Assembly (NCBI RefSeq): GCF_003967035.1
Contig: NZ_AP018560.1
Location: forward strand, 457,001-521,000
Reading direction: 5' to 3'
Length of the DNA stretch: 64,000 bases
Source of the DNA: Aerosticca soli
GTDB taxonomy: Bacteria; Pseudomonadota; Gammaproteobacteria; Xanthomonadales; Rhodanobacteraceae
Shown here: in pieces, positions 47,505-54,978 of the stretch
How positions within the stretch are numbered: position 1 is the first letter of the stretch
Layout: each line of letters begins with the position of its first letter
Program-made: the position numbers and the translations under genes
The notes under the pieces: generated by a model
Databases searched by the model: none
The model's input: only the letters and a program-made list of their open reading frames with translations
What the model was told of the DNA's origin: nothing

Positions 47505-47790
47505 ATCCTTGCGTGGCGACCTGGCTGCGCTCCACGAAGTGGGGGCGATCAGCAAGGTTACGATGCGCGAGTTCGACGCGATCTGCCCGCCCCCGGTGCG
47601 GGAGTTCAGCGCTGCCGACATCAAGCGCCTGCGCGAAGGGCTTAAATTCAGCCAGCCGGTGTTCGCACTCCACCTGCACACCACCGCTTCCACTGTGCGC
47701 AAGTGGGAGCAAGGCGAAACTCATCCCACGGGTCCTGCGCTCAAACTGCTCAACGTCATCGCCGACAAGGGTTTGCGGGCCATTATTTGA
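47488..47790 (+). CDS. HTH (Xre/NadS-like) antitoxin
   Basis: A 100-residue antitoxin. The N-terminal helix MSKIIESLRGDLAALHE presumably contacts the toxin. The Xre-type helix-turn-helix covers IKRLREGLKFSQPVFALHLHTTASTVRKWEQGE and binds the upstream palindrome. GTG start with GGAGGTG about 8 nt upstream, inside the toxin gene, so translation is coupled. Confidence 0.87.
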   Translation: MSKIIESLRGDLAALHEVGAISKVTMREFDAICPPPVREFSAADIKRLREGLKFSQPVFALHLHTTASTVRKWEQGETHPTGPALKLLNVIADKGLRAII

Positions 47791-47834
47791 GCAGGTGAAC
47801 CGTTCCGGGTTTCGTGGAGGCTGTTGGGTTCAAG

Positions 47835-48210
47835 TCAGGCCTCAGCAGTGGTTGCCTGACTGGCGAGTTGCCGGTGGTAGTTTGCCTCGGCCTGTGCTGG
47901 CGGGATATAGCCGATCGATCCGAGCAGGCGGTGGTGGTTGAATCAGGCTACCCATTCGAGCGTGGCCAGTTCCACGGCCTCCCTGCTTTTCCATGGCGCG
48001 CGACGGTGATCAGTTCGGCCTGGTAGAGGCCGTTGATGGTCTCGGCGAGCGCGTTGTCGTAGCTGCCGCCCTCGCTCGCCGACGGCTCGATGCCCGTCTC
48101 GGCCAGGCGTTCGCTGTAGCGGATGGACACGTATTGCGATCCACGGTCGCTGTGGTGGATCAAAGCGCTGTCTTGCGCTGGTTGGCGGGCGTGGAGGGCC
48201 TTCGCGACCC
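47835..48210 (-). pseudogene. IS3-family transposase (OrfB) 3' remnant
   Basis: On the minus strand the C-terminal part of an IS3 DDE integrase is visible: [20 protein letters not shown], then SYDNALAETINGLYQAELIT, with the phase shift near 48000 continuing as PWKSREAVELATLEWVA. An in-frame TGA replaces the expected Trp at about 47943, then FNHHRLLGSIGYIPPAQAEA runs to the stop at 47835. The N-terminal half, OrfA and both element ends are missing. The fragment is oriented against infA and stops just short of its promoter. Confidence 0.85.
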
Positions 48211-48226
48211 GCGGCGCCGCACAATC

Positions 48227-48255
48227 TTTGCCCACCGCCGCCGGCGTGGCATACT
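48227..48255 (+). promoter_or_regulatory. Candidate infA promoter
   Basis: TTTGCC (48227-48232) and CATACT (48250-48255) are 17 bp apart, giving a start near 48262 and a leader of about 44 nt before the infA ATG. Both hexamers deviate from consensus, so this is only moderately supported. Confidence 0.4.
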
Positions 48256-48305
48256 CGACGGCTTGCGCGACCAGCACGGCCGCGCGTCAGACCGATCCGG
48301 TACGC

Positions 48306-48524
48306 ATGGCCAAAGACGACGTCATCGAAATGGAGGGCACGGTCATCGAGACCTTGCCCAACACCATGTTCCGCGTGCAGCTGGAAAACGGGCACGTGAT
48401 CACCGCCCACATTTCCGGCCGCATGCGCAAGCACTACATCCGCATCCTGACCGGTGACAAGGTGAAGGTGGAGATGACGCCCTACGACCTCACCAAGGGT
48501 CGCATCACCTACCGCATGAAGTAA
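48306..48524 (+). CDS. infA: Translation initiation factor IF-1
   Basis: A 72-residue OB-fold protein, full-length and highly conserved: [47 protein letters not shown] and [15 protein letters not shown]. It binds the A site of the 30S subunit during initiation. It stands alone, with an IS3 remnant upstream and 247 nt of unassigned sequence downstream that includes a 7-bp-arm palindrome GATCCTT-T-AAGGATC at 48620-48634. Confidence 0.98.
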   Translation: MAKDDVIEMEGTVIETLPNTMFRVQLENGHVITAHISGRMRKHYIRILTGDKVKVEMTPYDLTKGRITYRMK

Positions 48525-48771
48525 AAACCGGGCGAACGGCGCCGGCGCGGATAGCCGCGGGGCCGGGCGCGCGGCGATCGTCTCGCGCGGGCGCCGATGC
48601 CGGGCGCGCCGGTGGCGAGGATCCTTTAAGGATCGGCACCGGCGGCACTTGCACGAGGAAAGCGACTGCAAGGGCGCAGCCGGCAGGCGCGCCGCAACCC
48701 TCCCCGCAGAGCGGCGCAGCTGCGCTGGCGGCATCTGTTAGAGTCCGGGCCGTCGTTTCCAAGCCGTCGCC

Positions 48772-49551
48772 ATGCGCATCGCCTTTCCCCATTCGGACCG
48801 CGAGGATTTCGCCTGGACGCAGCCGCAGGTGTGCATCGGCACGGCCGCGGACAATGATCTGGTGATCGCGGCGGCGCAGGTCGCGCCGCGGCATCTTTGC
48901 CTGCGCCGGGATCGCCGTGGCCTGGTGCTGGAGGTGCAGCGCGGCGCCGGCCGCGTCTACGTGAATGCACGCCCGGTGCGCGAGCGGGCCTTGCTGCGCG
49001 CCGGCGACATCATCAGCGTGGGGGAATGCCGGCTGCTGCTGCGCACGGCCTCGCCGGTCGCCGAACGGGTGCCGGAAAAGCTGCCCGCCGAGGCCCGCGA
49101 TACGATCGCCGTGCGGGCATTGGCCGGCCCGCTGTACGGCCGCGTGCTGGCGGTGCGCGAGCGCCTGGCGCTCGGCCCGCACGGTCGCCTGCCGCTGGAG
49201 TTGCCGCAGGGCGGCGCGGCCACGCTGGTGTTCGTCTGGCGCGACGGCGCCGTCTGGCTGGAGGCCGAGGGGCTTCCCGCGGCCCATCCGCTGCGCGTCA
49301 ACGGCTGGCCGGTCGATCCGCCGTTGCCGCTCGAGGCGGGGGACCAGATCGGCCTGGCCATGCATCGCCTGGTGCTGGACGTGCCCTGGCCGCGTGAGGC
49401 CGCCGAGCCCGCCGCCGCGCCTGCGCGCTTGCCCCTGCCGGAGGACGAGGCCGGGCCGCGCGGCGAGGTGTGGTGGCTGATCGTGACCGCCGCGGTGCTC
49501 GCGCTCGGCATCGCCCTGATGCTGTTCTTGCGCTTCGGCTCGGCGCATTGA
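48772..49551 (+). CDS. FHA-domain membrane protein
   Basis: A 259-residue protein. The N-terminal ~100 residues look like a forkhead-associated domain (VCIGTAADNDLVIAAAQVAPRHLCLRRD, VYVNARPV, LRAGDIISVGECRLLL), which normally binds phosphothreonine; the conserved Ser is replaced by Ala in the strand after the GTAADND turn. A second region repeats the pattern (LALGPHGRLPLEL, LRVNGWPV, LEAGDQIGLAMHRLVL), suggesting a degenerate second FHA. A single C-terminal transmembrane helix ends it (WWLIVTAAVLALGIALMLFL). No kinase gene is nearby. It is 60 nt upstream of serC and probably unrelated in function. Confidence 0.75.
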   Translation: MRIAFPHSDREDFAWTQPQVCIGTAADNDLVIAAAQVAPRHLCLRRDRRGLVLEVQRGAGRVYVNARPVRERALLRAGDIISVGECRLLLRTASPVAERVPEKLPAEARDTIAVRALAGPLYGRVLAVRERLALGPHGRLPLELPQGGAATLVFVWRDGAVWLEAEGLPAAHPLRVNGWPVDPPLPLEAGDQIGLAMHRLVLDVPWPREAAEPAAAPARLPLPEDEAGPRGEVWWLIVTAAVLALGIALMLFLRFGSAH

Positions 49552-49611
49552 CGCTGGCTTGTTGCGCGGCGTCATAATGCCGCTCGGCTTCGACGGCATG
49601 GGCGGCGACAC

Positions 49612-50694
49612 GTGAGGGCTTGGAATTTCAGTGCGGGACCGGCGGCGTTGCCGCAGGCGGTGCTCGAGCGCGCGCAGCGCGAGCTCATGGACTGGAACGG
49701 CAGCGGCGCCTCGGTGATGGAGCAGTCCCACCGCGGCAAGCGCTTCATCGCCATGGCCGAGCAGGCCGAGGCCGACCTGCGCGAGCTCGCCGCGATCCCG
49801 GACGACTACGCCGTGCTGTTCCTGCAGGGCGGCGCCACCCAGCATTTCGCGCAGATCCCGATGAACCTGGCCGGCGAAGGCGAGCGCGCGGACTACATCG
49901 TCACCGGCCACTGGGGCGAGAAGGCGGCCAGCGAGGCGGCGCCGTACGTGGCGGTCAACATCGCCGCCAGCGGCAAGGCCGGGCAATACCGCGGCCTGCC
50001 GCCACGCGAGAGCTGGCGGCTGGACCCGCGCGCGGCCTACGTGCACTACACGCCCAACGAGACCATCCACGGCGTCGAGTTCCGCGACGTGCCGGAGGTC
50101 GGCGAGGTGCCGCTGGTGGCCGACATGTCCTCGGACATCCTCTCCGCGCCCATCGACGTCAAGCGTTTCGGGCTGATCTACGCCGGCGCGCAAAAGAACA
50201 TCGGTCCTTCCGGCCTGGTGGTGATGATCGTGCGCCGCGACCTGCTGGCGCGGCCAGGTCGGCCGATGGCCAAGATCTTCCGCTACGCCGAGCACGCCGC
50301 CCAGCATTCCATGCTCAACACCCCCAACACCTGGGGCTGGTACATCGCCGGGCTCACCTTCCAGTGGCTGAAGGCGCAGGGCGGGCTGGCGGCGATGGCC
50401 GCGCGCAACCGCGCCAAGGCCGAGGCGCTGTATGCCGCCATCGACGGCTCGGGCGGCTACTACGTCAATCCGGTGGACCCGGCCGCGCGCTCGCGCATGA
50501 ACGTGCCGTTCACCCTGCGCGATGCGGCGCTGGACGCGGCCTTTCTCGCCGAGTCCGAAGCGGCGGGCCTGCTCGCGCTCAAGGGGCACAAGGCACTCGG
50601 CGGCATGCGTGCATCGCTCTACAACGCGGTGCCGATGGAGGCCGTCCAGGCGCTGGTCGACTTCATGGCCGATTTCGCCCGCCGCCACGGCTGA
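49612..50694 (+). CDS. serC: Phosphoserine aminotransferase
   Basis: A 360-residue PLP enzyme converting 3-phosphohydroxypyruvate to phosphoserine, and also used in pyridoxal phosphate synthesis. Motifs: the N-terminal [41 protein letters not shown], and the PLP-binding Lys near residue 195 in [12 protein letters not shown]. Full family length. GTG start. First gene of serC-pheA-aroA, the conserved gammaproteobacterial order. Confidence 0.97.
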   Translation: MRAWNFSAGPAALPQAVLERAQRELMDWNGSGASVMEQSHRGKRFIAMAEQAEADLRELAAIPDDYAVLFLQGGATQHFAQIPMNLAGEGERADYIVTGHWGEKAASEAAPYVAVNIAASGKAGQYRGLPPRESWRLDPRAAYVHYTPNETIHGVEFRDVPEVGEVPLVADMSSDILSAPIDVKRFGLIYAGAQKNIGPSGLVVMIVRRDLLARPGRPMAKIFRYAEHAAQHSMLNTPNTWGWYIAGLTFQWLKAQGGLAAMAARNRAKAEALYAAIDGSGGYYVNPVDPAARSRMNVPFTLRDAALDAAFLAESEAAGLLALKGHKALGGMRASLYNAVPMEAVQALVDFMADFARRHG

Positions 50695-50772
50695 AACGAA
50701 CCTTGCGGCCCTCCGGGCAAGCCGCTAAAAGCCATCCAGACGTCTGGACTTCCATCCATCCATGGGCGAACC

Positions 50773-51861
50773 ATGAGCGAAGACAAGAAATCCTTGAGCG
50801 AGGTGCGCGAGCGCATCGACGCCATCGACCGGCAGATCCAGGAACTGATCTCCGAACGCGCCCGCCGCGCCAAGGAGATCGCCAAGGTGAAGGGCGAGGG
50901 CCTGCCGGCGATCGACTACTACCGGCCCGAGCGCGAGGCGCACGTGCTGCGCATGGTGGTCGACCGCAACCAGGGGCCGCTGTCCGACGCCGAGATGGTG
51001 CGGCTGTTCCGCGAGATCATGTCCTCGTGCCTGGCGCAGGAGCAGCCGCTCAAGGTCGGCTATCTCGGTCCCGAGGGCACCTTCAGCGAGCAGGCCGTGC
51101 ACAAGCACTTCGGCCATGCCGCCTACGGCCTGCCGCTCGGCAGCATCGAGGAGGTATTCCAGGAAGTGGCCGCCGGCCATGCCGATTTCGGCGTGGTGCC
51201 GGTGGAGAACTCGGGCCAGGGCATGATCCAGGTGACGCTGGACATGTTCCTCACCTCCGACGCGCGCATCTGCGGCGAGATCGAGCTGCGCGTGCATCAA
51301 TGCCTGCTCTCGCAGAGCGGCCGGCTGGAGGATGTCCGGCGCGTGTTCGCGCACGCGCAGTCGCTGCAGCAGTGCAAGACCTGGCTGCGCGTGAACCTTC
51401 CCGAGGCCGAACGCAGCGCGGTGAGCAGCAATGCCGAGGCGGCGCGGCTGGCCCGGCACACGGACGATGCCGCCGCCATCGCCGGCGAAACCGCGGGCAA
51501 GGTCTACGGGCTCAAGGTGATCGCGCGAGGCATCGAGGACCGTGCCGACAACACCACCCGTTTCCTGGTCATCGGCCGCTCGCTGTTCCCGCCTTCCGGC
51601 AACGATCGCACCTCGCTGCTCATCACCGTCAACGACAAGCCCGGCGCGCTGTACGACGTCTTGAGCCCGTTTGCCCGTCACGGCGTCAGCATGAACCGCA
51701 TCGAGTCGCGGCCGGCGCACACCGGCAAGTGGCAGTACGCCTTCTTCATCGACGTTTCCGGCCACATCGAGGACCCGCCGCTGCAGGCGGCGCTGCGCGA
51801 CATGGGCGCGCTGGCCGCGCAGGTGCGGGTGCTCGGTTCCTACCCGGTGGCGTTGCCGTGA
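50773..51861 (+). CDS. pheA: Bifunctional chorismate mutase / prephenate dehydratase
   Basis: A 362-residue P-protein of phenylalanine synthesis. Residues ~1-90 form the AroQ-type chorismate mutase (VRERIDAIDRQIQELISERA, REIMSSCLAQ). Residues ~93-270 are prephenate dehydratase with YLGPEGTFSEQAVHKHFG, VVPVENSGQGMI and the catalytic NTTRFLVIG. An ACT regulatory domain follows (LLITVNDKPGALYDVL, NRIESRPAHTGKWQYAFFIDV), expected to bind Phe for feedback control. Its stop overlaps the aroA GTG by 4 nt. Confidence 0.97.
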   Translation: MSEDKKSLSEVRERIDAIDRQIQELISERARRAKEIAKVKGEGLPAIDYYRPEREAHVLRMVVDRNQGPLSDAEMVRLFREIMSSCLAQEQPLKVGYLGPEGTFSEQAVHKHFGHAAYGLPLGSIEEVFQEVAAGHADFGVVPVENSGQGMIQVTLDMFLTSDARICGEIELRVHQCLLSQSGRLEDVRRVFAHAQSLQQCKTWLRVNLPEAERSAVSSNAEAARLARHTDDAAAIAGETAGKVYGLKVIARGIEDRADNTTRFLVIGRSLFPPSGNDRTSLLITVNDKPGALYDVLSPFARHGVSMNRIESRPAHTGKWQYAFFIDVSGHIEDPPLQAALRDMGALAAQVRVLGSYPVALP

Positions 51862-53174
51862 GCGGCGCGTCGCGGATCGACTGGCGCAGCCGCGCCGGCG
51901 GACCCTTGCGCGGCGAGCTCACGGTGCCGGGCGACAAGTCGGTCTCGCACCGCGCGCTGATGCTGGGATCGATCGCGCAGGGCACCACGCGCATCCGCGG
52001 TTTCCTGGAAGGCGAGGACACCCGCGCCACCGCGGCCGTCATGGCGCAGCTCGGCGTGAGGATCGAGGCGCCGAGCGACGGCGAGCGCATCGTGCACGGC
52101 GTGGGTCTGGATGGCCTGCGCGGCAGTCCGCAGCCGCTCGATTGCGGCAACGCCGGCACCGGCATGCGCCTGCTCGCCGGCCTGCTCGCCGGGCAGCGCT
52201 TCGACAGCACGCTCATCGGCGATGCCTCGCTCTCGCGCCGGCCGATGCGCCGCGTCACCGAGCCGCTCGCCCGCATGGGCGCACGCATCGACACGCGGGA
52301 CGGCCTGCCGCCGCTCATCATCCACGGCGGCCGGCGCCTGCACGGCATCCGCTACGAACTGCCGGTGGCGAGCGCGCAGGTGAAGTCGGCGCTGCTGCTC
52401 GCCGGGCTCTATGCCGAAGGCGTGACCGAGGTGATCGAGCCGCATCCGACCCGCGACTACACCGAGCGCATGCTCGCCGCCTTCGGCTGGCCGATCGATT
52501 TTTCGCCCGGCCACGCGCGGCTCGAAGGCGGCCATGCCTTGCATGCGGTCGACGTCGACGTGCCGGCGGATTTCTCCTCGGCCGCGTTTTTTCTCGTCGC
52601 CGCCAGCCTCGTGCCGGGCTCCGAGCTGCGCCTGCGCGCGGTCGGCCTCAACCCGCGGCGTATCGGCCTGCTGCACGCACTCCGGCTGATGGGCGCGGAC
52701 ATCCGCATCGAGCACGAACGCAGCAGCGGCGGCGAGCCGGTCGGCGACCTCGTGGTGCGCCACGCGCCGCTGCGCGGCATCGAGCTGCCGGAGGCGCTGG
52801 TGCCGGACATGATCGACGAGTTCCCGGCCTTCTTCATCGCCGCCGCCGTCGCCCGCGGCACTACCGTCGTGCGTGGCGTCGCCGAGTTGCGGGTGAAGGA
52901 ATCCGACCGCCTCGCCGCGATGGCCGCCGGCCTGCGCGCGCTGGGCATCGCGGTCGAGGAAAGCCCGGACGGCGCGGTGATCCACGGCGGCGCGCTGCAT
53001 GGCGGACGCATCGACAGCCGCGGCGATCACCGCATCGCGATGAGCTTCGCCATCGCCGGCCTCGTCGCCGACGGCGAGGTGTCGATCGAGGATTGCGCCA
53101 ACGTGGCGACCTCCTTCCCTGGCTTCGTCGACTTGGCCAACGGCTGCGGCTTCGCCCTCCAGACCTGCGTCTGA
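51858..53174 (+). CDS. aroA: 3-phosphoshikimate 1-carboxyvinyltransferase (EPSP synthase)
   Basis: A 438-residue EPSP synthase, joining shikimate-3-phosphate and phosphoenolpyruvate. Motifs: LTVPGDKSVSHRALML, the LDCGNAGTGMRLLAGLLAG signature, LPVASAQVKSALLLAGL, and the second signature RVKESDRLAAMAAGL. GDHRIAMSFAIAGL and DCANVATSFPGF close the protein. The GNAGTGMR and DKSVSHR forms are those of the class II-like enzymes rather than the E. coli GNAGTAMR form. GTG start overlapping pheA. Confidence 0.97.
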   Translation: MSGASRIDWRSRAGGPLRGELTVPGDKSVSHRALMLGSIAQGTTRIRGFLEGEDTRATAAVMAQLGVRIEAPSDGERIVHGVGLDGLRGSPQPLDCGNAGTGMRLLAGLLAGQRFDSTLIGDASLSRRPMRRVTEPLARMGARIDTRDGLPPLIIHGGRRLHGIRYELPVASAQVKSALLLAGLYAEGVTEVIEPHPTRDYTERMLAAFGWPIDFSPGHARLEGGHALHAVDVDVPADFSSAAFFLVAASLVPGSELRLRAVGLNPRRIGLLHALRLMGADIRIEHERSSGGEPVGDLVVRHAPLRGIELPEALVPDMIDEFPAFFIAAAVARGTTVVRGVAELRVKESDRLAAMAAGLRALGIAVEESPDGAVIHGGALHGGRIDSRGDHRIAMSFAIAGLVADGEVSIEDCANVATSFPGFVDLANGCGFALQTCV

Positions 53175-53216
53175 TCGTCACAGACATGAAGGTTTGGTGA
53201 CATCATCGATAAAATG

Positions 53217-53232
53217 TGTGATTCACATCACA
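53217..53232. promoter_or_regulatory. CRP/Clp/Vfr-type binding site upstream of the CZB pair
   Basis: TGTGATTCACATCACA is an exact TGTGA-N6-TCACA palindrome core, 15 bp before the ATG of the first CZB gene. The flanking AAAA and TAA add to the likeness with the CRP consensus. In Xanthomonas the cognate regulator would be Clp, which is controlled by cyclic di-GMP. Being so close to the ATG, it may repress or lie downstream of the true start. Confidence 0.7.
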
Positions 53233-53247
53233 TAACGGGAGGGTGTC

Positions 53248-53612
53248 ATGGATCTGGATCAGGCGATCAACAAGCACGTCGAGTGGAAGGTCAAGCTGCG
53301 CAGCGCCATCGCCAAGCAGGAAAAGCTGGATGCGGCGACCTCGCCCGGGACGACTGCTGCGATCTTGGCCGCTGGCTTTATGGCGAGGCCCGGGCCAAAT
53401 ACGCCACGCTTCCCGCCTACACCGCATGCGTCGAAAAACACCGGACTTTCCATCGCGAGGCGGGAAAGGTGGCCGAGACGATCAATGCCGGGTTCTATAC
53501 CCAGGCCGAGGCGATGCTCGGTGTGGGCACGCCTTACAGTCAGGCCTCGAACGAAACCTGCAGCGCCATCCGTGCGCTCAAGAAAGACGCGCGCGTGACC
53601 GCGGGAGCTTGA
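53248..53612 (+). pseudogene. CZB-domain protein copy 1, broken by a 1-nt deletion
   Basis: Starts with a good GGGAGG ribosome-binding site and [21 protein letters not shown], the same as copy 2. The frame is lost between 53340 and 53341, where GCGACC is followed directly by TCGCCC; copy 2 has an extra A (ACCATCGCC). In the second phase the family sequence resumes: [53 protein letters not shown], stopping at 53612. All zinc ligands survive, split over two phases. It may be a true recent pseudogene or a sequencing error. Confidence 0.8.
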
Positions 53613-53616
53613 TCCC

Positions 53617-53970
53617 ATGGACCTCAAAGACGCCATCGACAAGCACGTCAGCTGGAAGGTCAAGCTGCGCAGCGCCATCACCAAGCAGGAAAAGCTGGAT
53701 GCGGCCACCATCGCCCGGGATGATTGCTGCGAGCTCGGCCGCTGGCTTTACGGCGAGGGGCGGAGCAAATACGCCGCCTTGCCGGCGTTCGCCCAGTGCG
53801 TCGAAAAGCATCGGCGGTTTCATGCCGAAGCCGGCCAGGTGGCCGAGGCGATCAATGCCGGACTCTATACCCAGGCCGAAGGCCTGCTCGGCGCCGGCTC
53901 GCCCTACAGCCAGGCCACCAACGAAACCTGCAATGCCATCCGGCTGCTGAAGAAAGAGGCCGGCATCTAA
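53617..53970 (+). CDS. Stand-alone CZB (chemoreceptor zinc-binding) domain protein
   Basis: A 117-residue single-domain CZB protein. The 3His/1Cys zinc site is complete: H10 in KHVSWK, C38 in [11 protein letters not shown], and H65 and H69 in EKHRRFH. In other proteins the CZB domain senses zinc or hypochlorite and controls chemoreceptors or diguanylate cyclases such as DgcZ. A free-standing copy probably acts in trans. GGGAG lies about 8 nt before the ATG, and copy 1 ends 4 nt upstream. kdsB follows after 1 nt, so they share a transcript. Confidence 0.88.
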   Translation: MDLKDAIDKHVSWKVKLRSAITKQEKLDAATIARDDCCELGRWLYGEGRSKYAALPAFAQCVEKHRRFHAEAGQVAEAINAGLYTQAEGLLGAGSPYSQATNETCNAIRLLKKEAGI

Positions 53971-53971
53971 A

Positions 53972-54739
53972 ATGCCGCAAGGCGCGCCCTTCATCGTTGC
54001 CATTCCTGCCCGCTACGGCTCCACGCGGCTGCCGGGCAAGCCGCTGCGGACCATCGCCGGCGTGCCGATGGTGGTGCGGGTGGCCGAGCGGGCGCTGCAG
54101 GCCGGCGCGGCACAGGTGCTGGTGGCCACGGACGATGCGCGCATCGCCGGGGCGCTGGCCGGACGCGGCGTCGAGGTGTGCATGACCCGCGCCGATCATG
54201 CTTCCGGCAGTGACCGCCTGGCCGAGTGCGCCACGCACTACGGCTGGGCCGACGACACCATCGTGGTCAACCTGCAGGGCGATGAGCCGTTCGCGCCGCC
54301 CGCCGGCATCCGCGCGGTCGCGCAGGCCTTGGCCGATGACGATGCGCCGATGGCGACGCTGGCCACGCCGATCGCCGAGGCGCATGAGCTGTTCGACCCG
54401 CACGTGGTGAAGCTGGTGTGCGACGTCCGCGGCCGCGCGCTGTATTTCAGCCGGGCGCCGCTGCCGTGGGCGCGCGACGCCTTCGCGCTGAGCCGCGAGT
54501 CCCTGCCCGAGGGCGTGCCGTTCCTGCGTCACATCGGCATCTATGCCTACCGCGCGGGTTTCCTGAAGCGCTACGCCGCGCTGCCGCGCACGCCGCTGGA
54601 GCAGGCCGAGGCGCTGGAGCAGCTGCGCGTGCTCGAACACGGCCACGCCATCGCCGTGCGGCTGACACCCGAGCCGTTTCCGCCCGGCATCGACACCGAG
54701 GCGGATCTGGTCCGCGCCGAGCGCTGGCTCGATCGGTGA
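53972..54739 (+). CDS. kdsB: 3-deoxy-manno-octulosonate cytidylyltransferase
   Basis: A 255-residue CMP-KDO synthetase, activating KDO for lipopolysaccharide core assembly. Motifs: [60 protein letters not shown] and the C-terminal [14 protein letters not shown]. Family length. It follows the second CZB gene with a 1-nt gap, which is unusual, since kdsB is more often next to lpxK. Confidence 0.96.
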   Translation: MPQGAPFIVAIPARYGSTRLPGKPLRTIAGVPMVVRVAERALQAGAAQVLVATDDARIAGALAGRGVEVCMTRADHASGSDRLAECATHYGWADDTIVVNLQGDEPFAPPAGIRAVAQALADDDAPMATLATPIAEAHELFDPHVVKLVCDVRGRALYFSRAPLPWARDAFALSRESLPEGVPFLRHIGIYAYRAGFLKRYAALPRTPLEQAEALEQLRVLEHGHAIAVRLTPEPFPPGIDTEADLVRAERWLDR

Positions 54740-54740
54740 G

Positions 54741-54899
54741 TCAGCGCCGTCCGCGCAGCATGGCGACGAAGACGCCGGTCAGCGCGATACCCAGCACCAG
54801 GCCGATGCCCGCGCCCCACAGCGCGCCGCGATCGCCCCAGCCGAAATAGCCGACGGCGACGCCGAGCAGAAACACGATCGGAATCGGTAGACATCCCAC
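54741..54899 (-). CDS. Small hypothetical membrane protein
   Basis: A 52-residue protein, GTG at 54899, reading MGCLPIPIVFLLGVAVGYFG and then a second hydrophobic Gly-rich helix (ALWGAGIGLVLGIALTGVFVAML) and RGRR. The minus strand has GGAG 8 nt before the GTG. Two-helix small membrane proteins with this Gly spacing occur widely, and I cannot name a family. It lies antiparallel between kdsB and uvrC, its stop 2 nt from the kdsB stop. Confidence 0.6.
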   Translation of the reverse strand: MGCLPIPIVFLLGVAVGYFGWGDRGALWGAGIGLVLGIALTGVFVAMLRGRR

Positions 54900-54945
54900 G
54901 GAGGCAGCTCCTTGCACGAGGCTTGTCGTGGCGCCATCTTGGCCC

Positions 54946-54972
54946 TTGCCACGTGCAGGAAACGGCTAGAAT
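54946..54972 (+). promoter_or_regulatory. Candidate uvrC promoter giving a leaderless message
   Basis: TTGCCA (54946-54951) and TAGAAT (54967-54972) are separated by 15 bp. Transcription would start at about 54979, which is the A of the uvrC ATG. No Shine-Dalgarno is visible, in keeping with a leaderless transcript. Confidence 0.5.
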
Positions 54973-54978
54973 TTCCCC

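Noticed and set aside
48620-48634. Palindrome GATCCTT-T-AAGGATC as terminator of infA
   Set aside because: Only 7-bp arms, no T-run and almost 100 nt after the stop.
49620-51857. Upstream in-frame extension of aroA through serC and pheA
   Set aside because: The conserved aroA start lies at the GTG overlapping the pheA stop; the extension is an alternative phase of two real genes.
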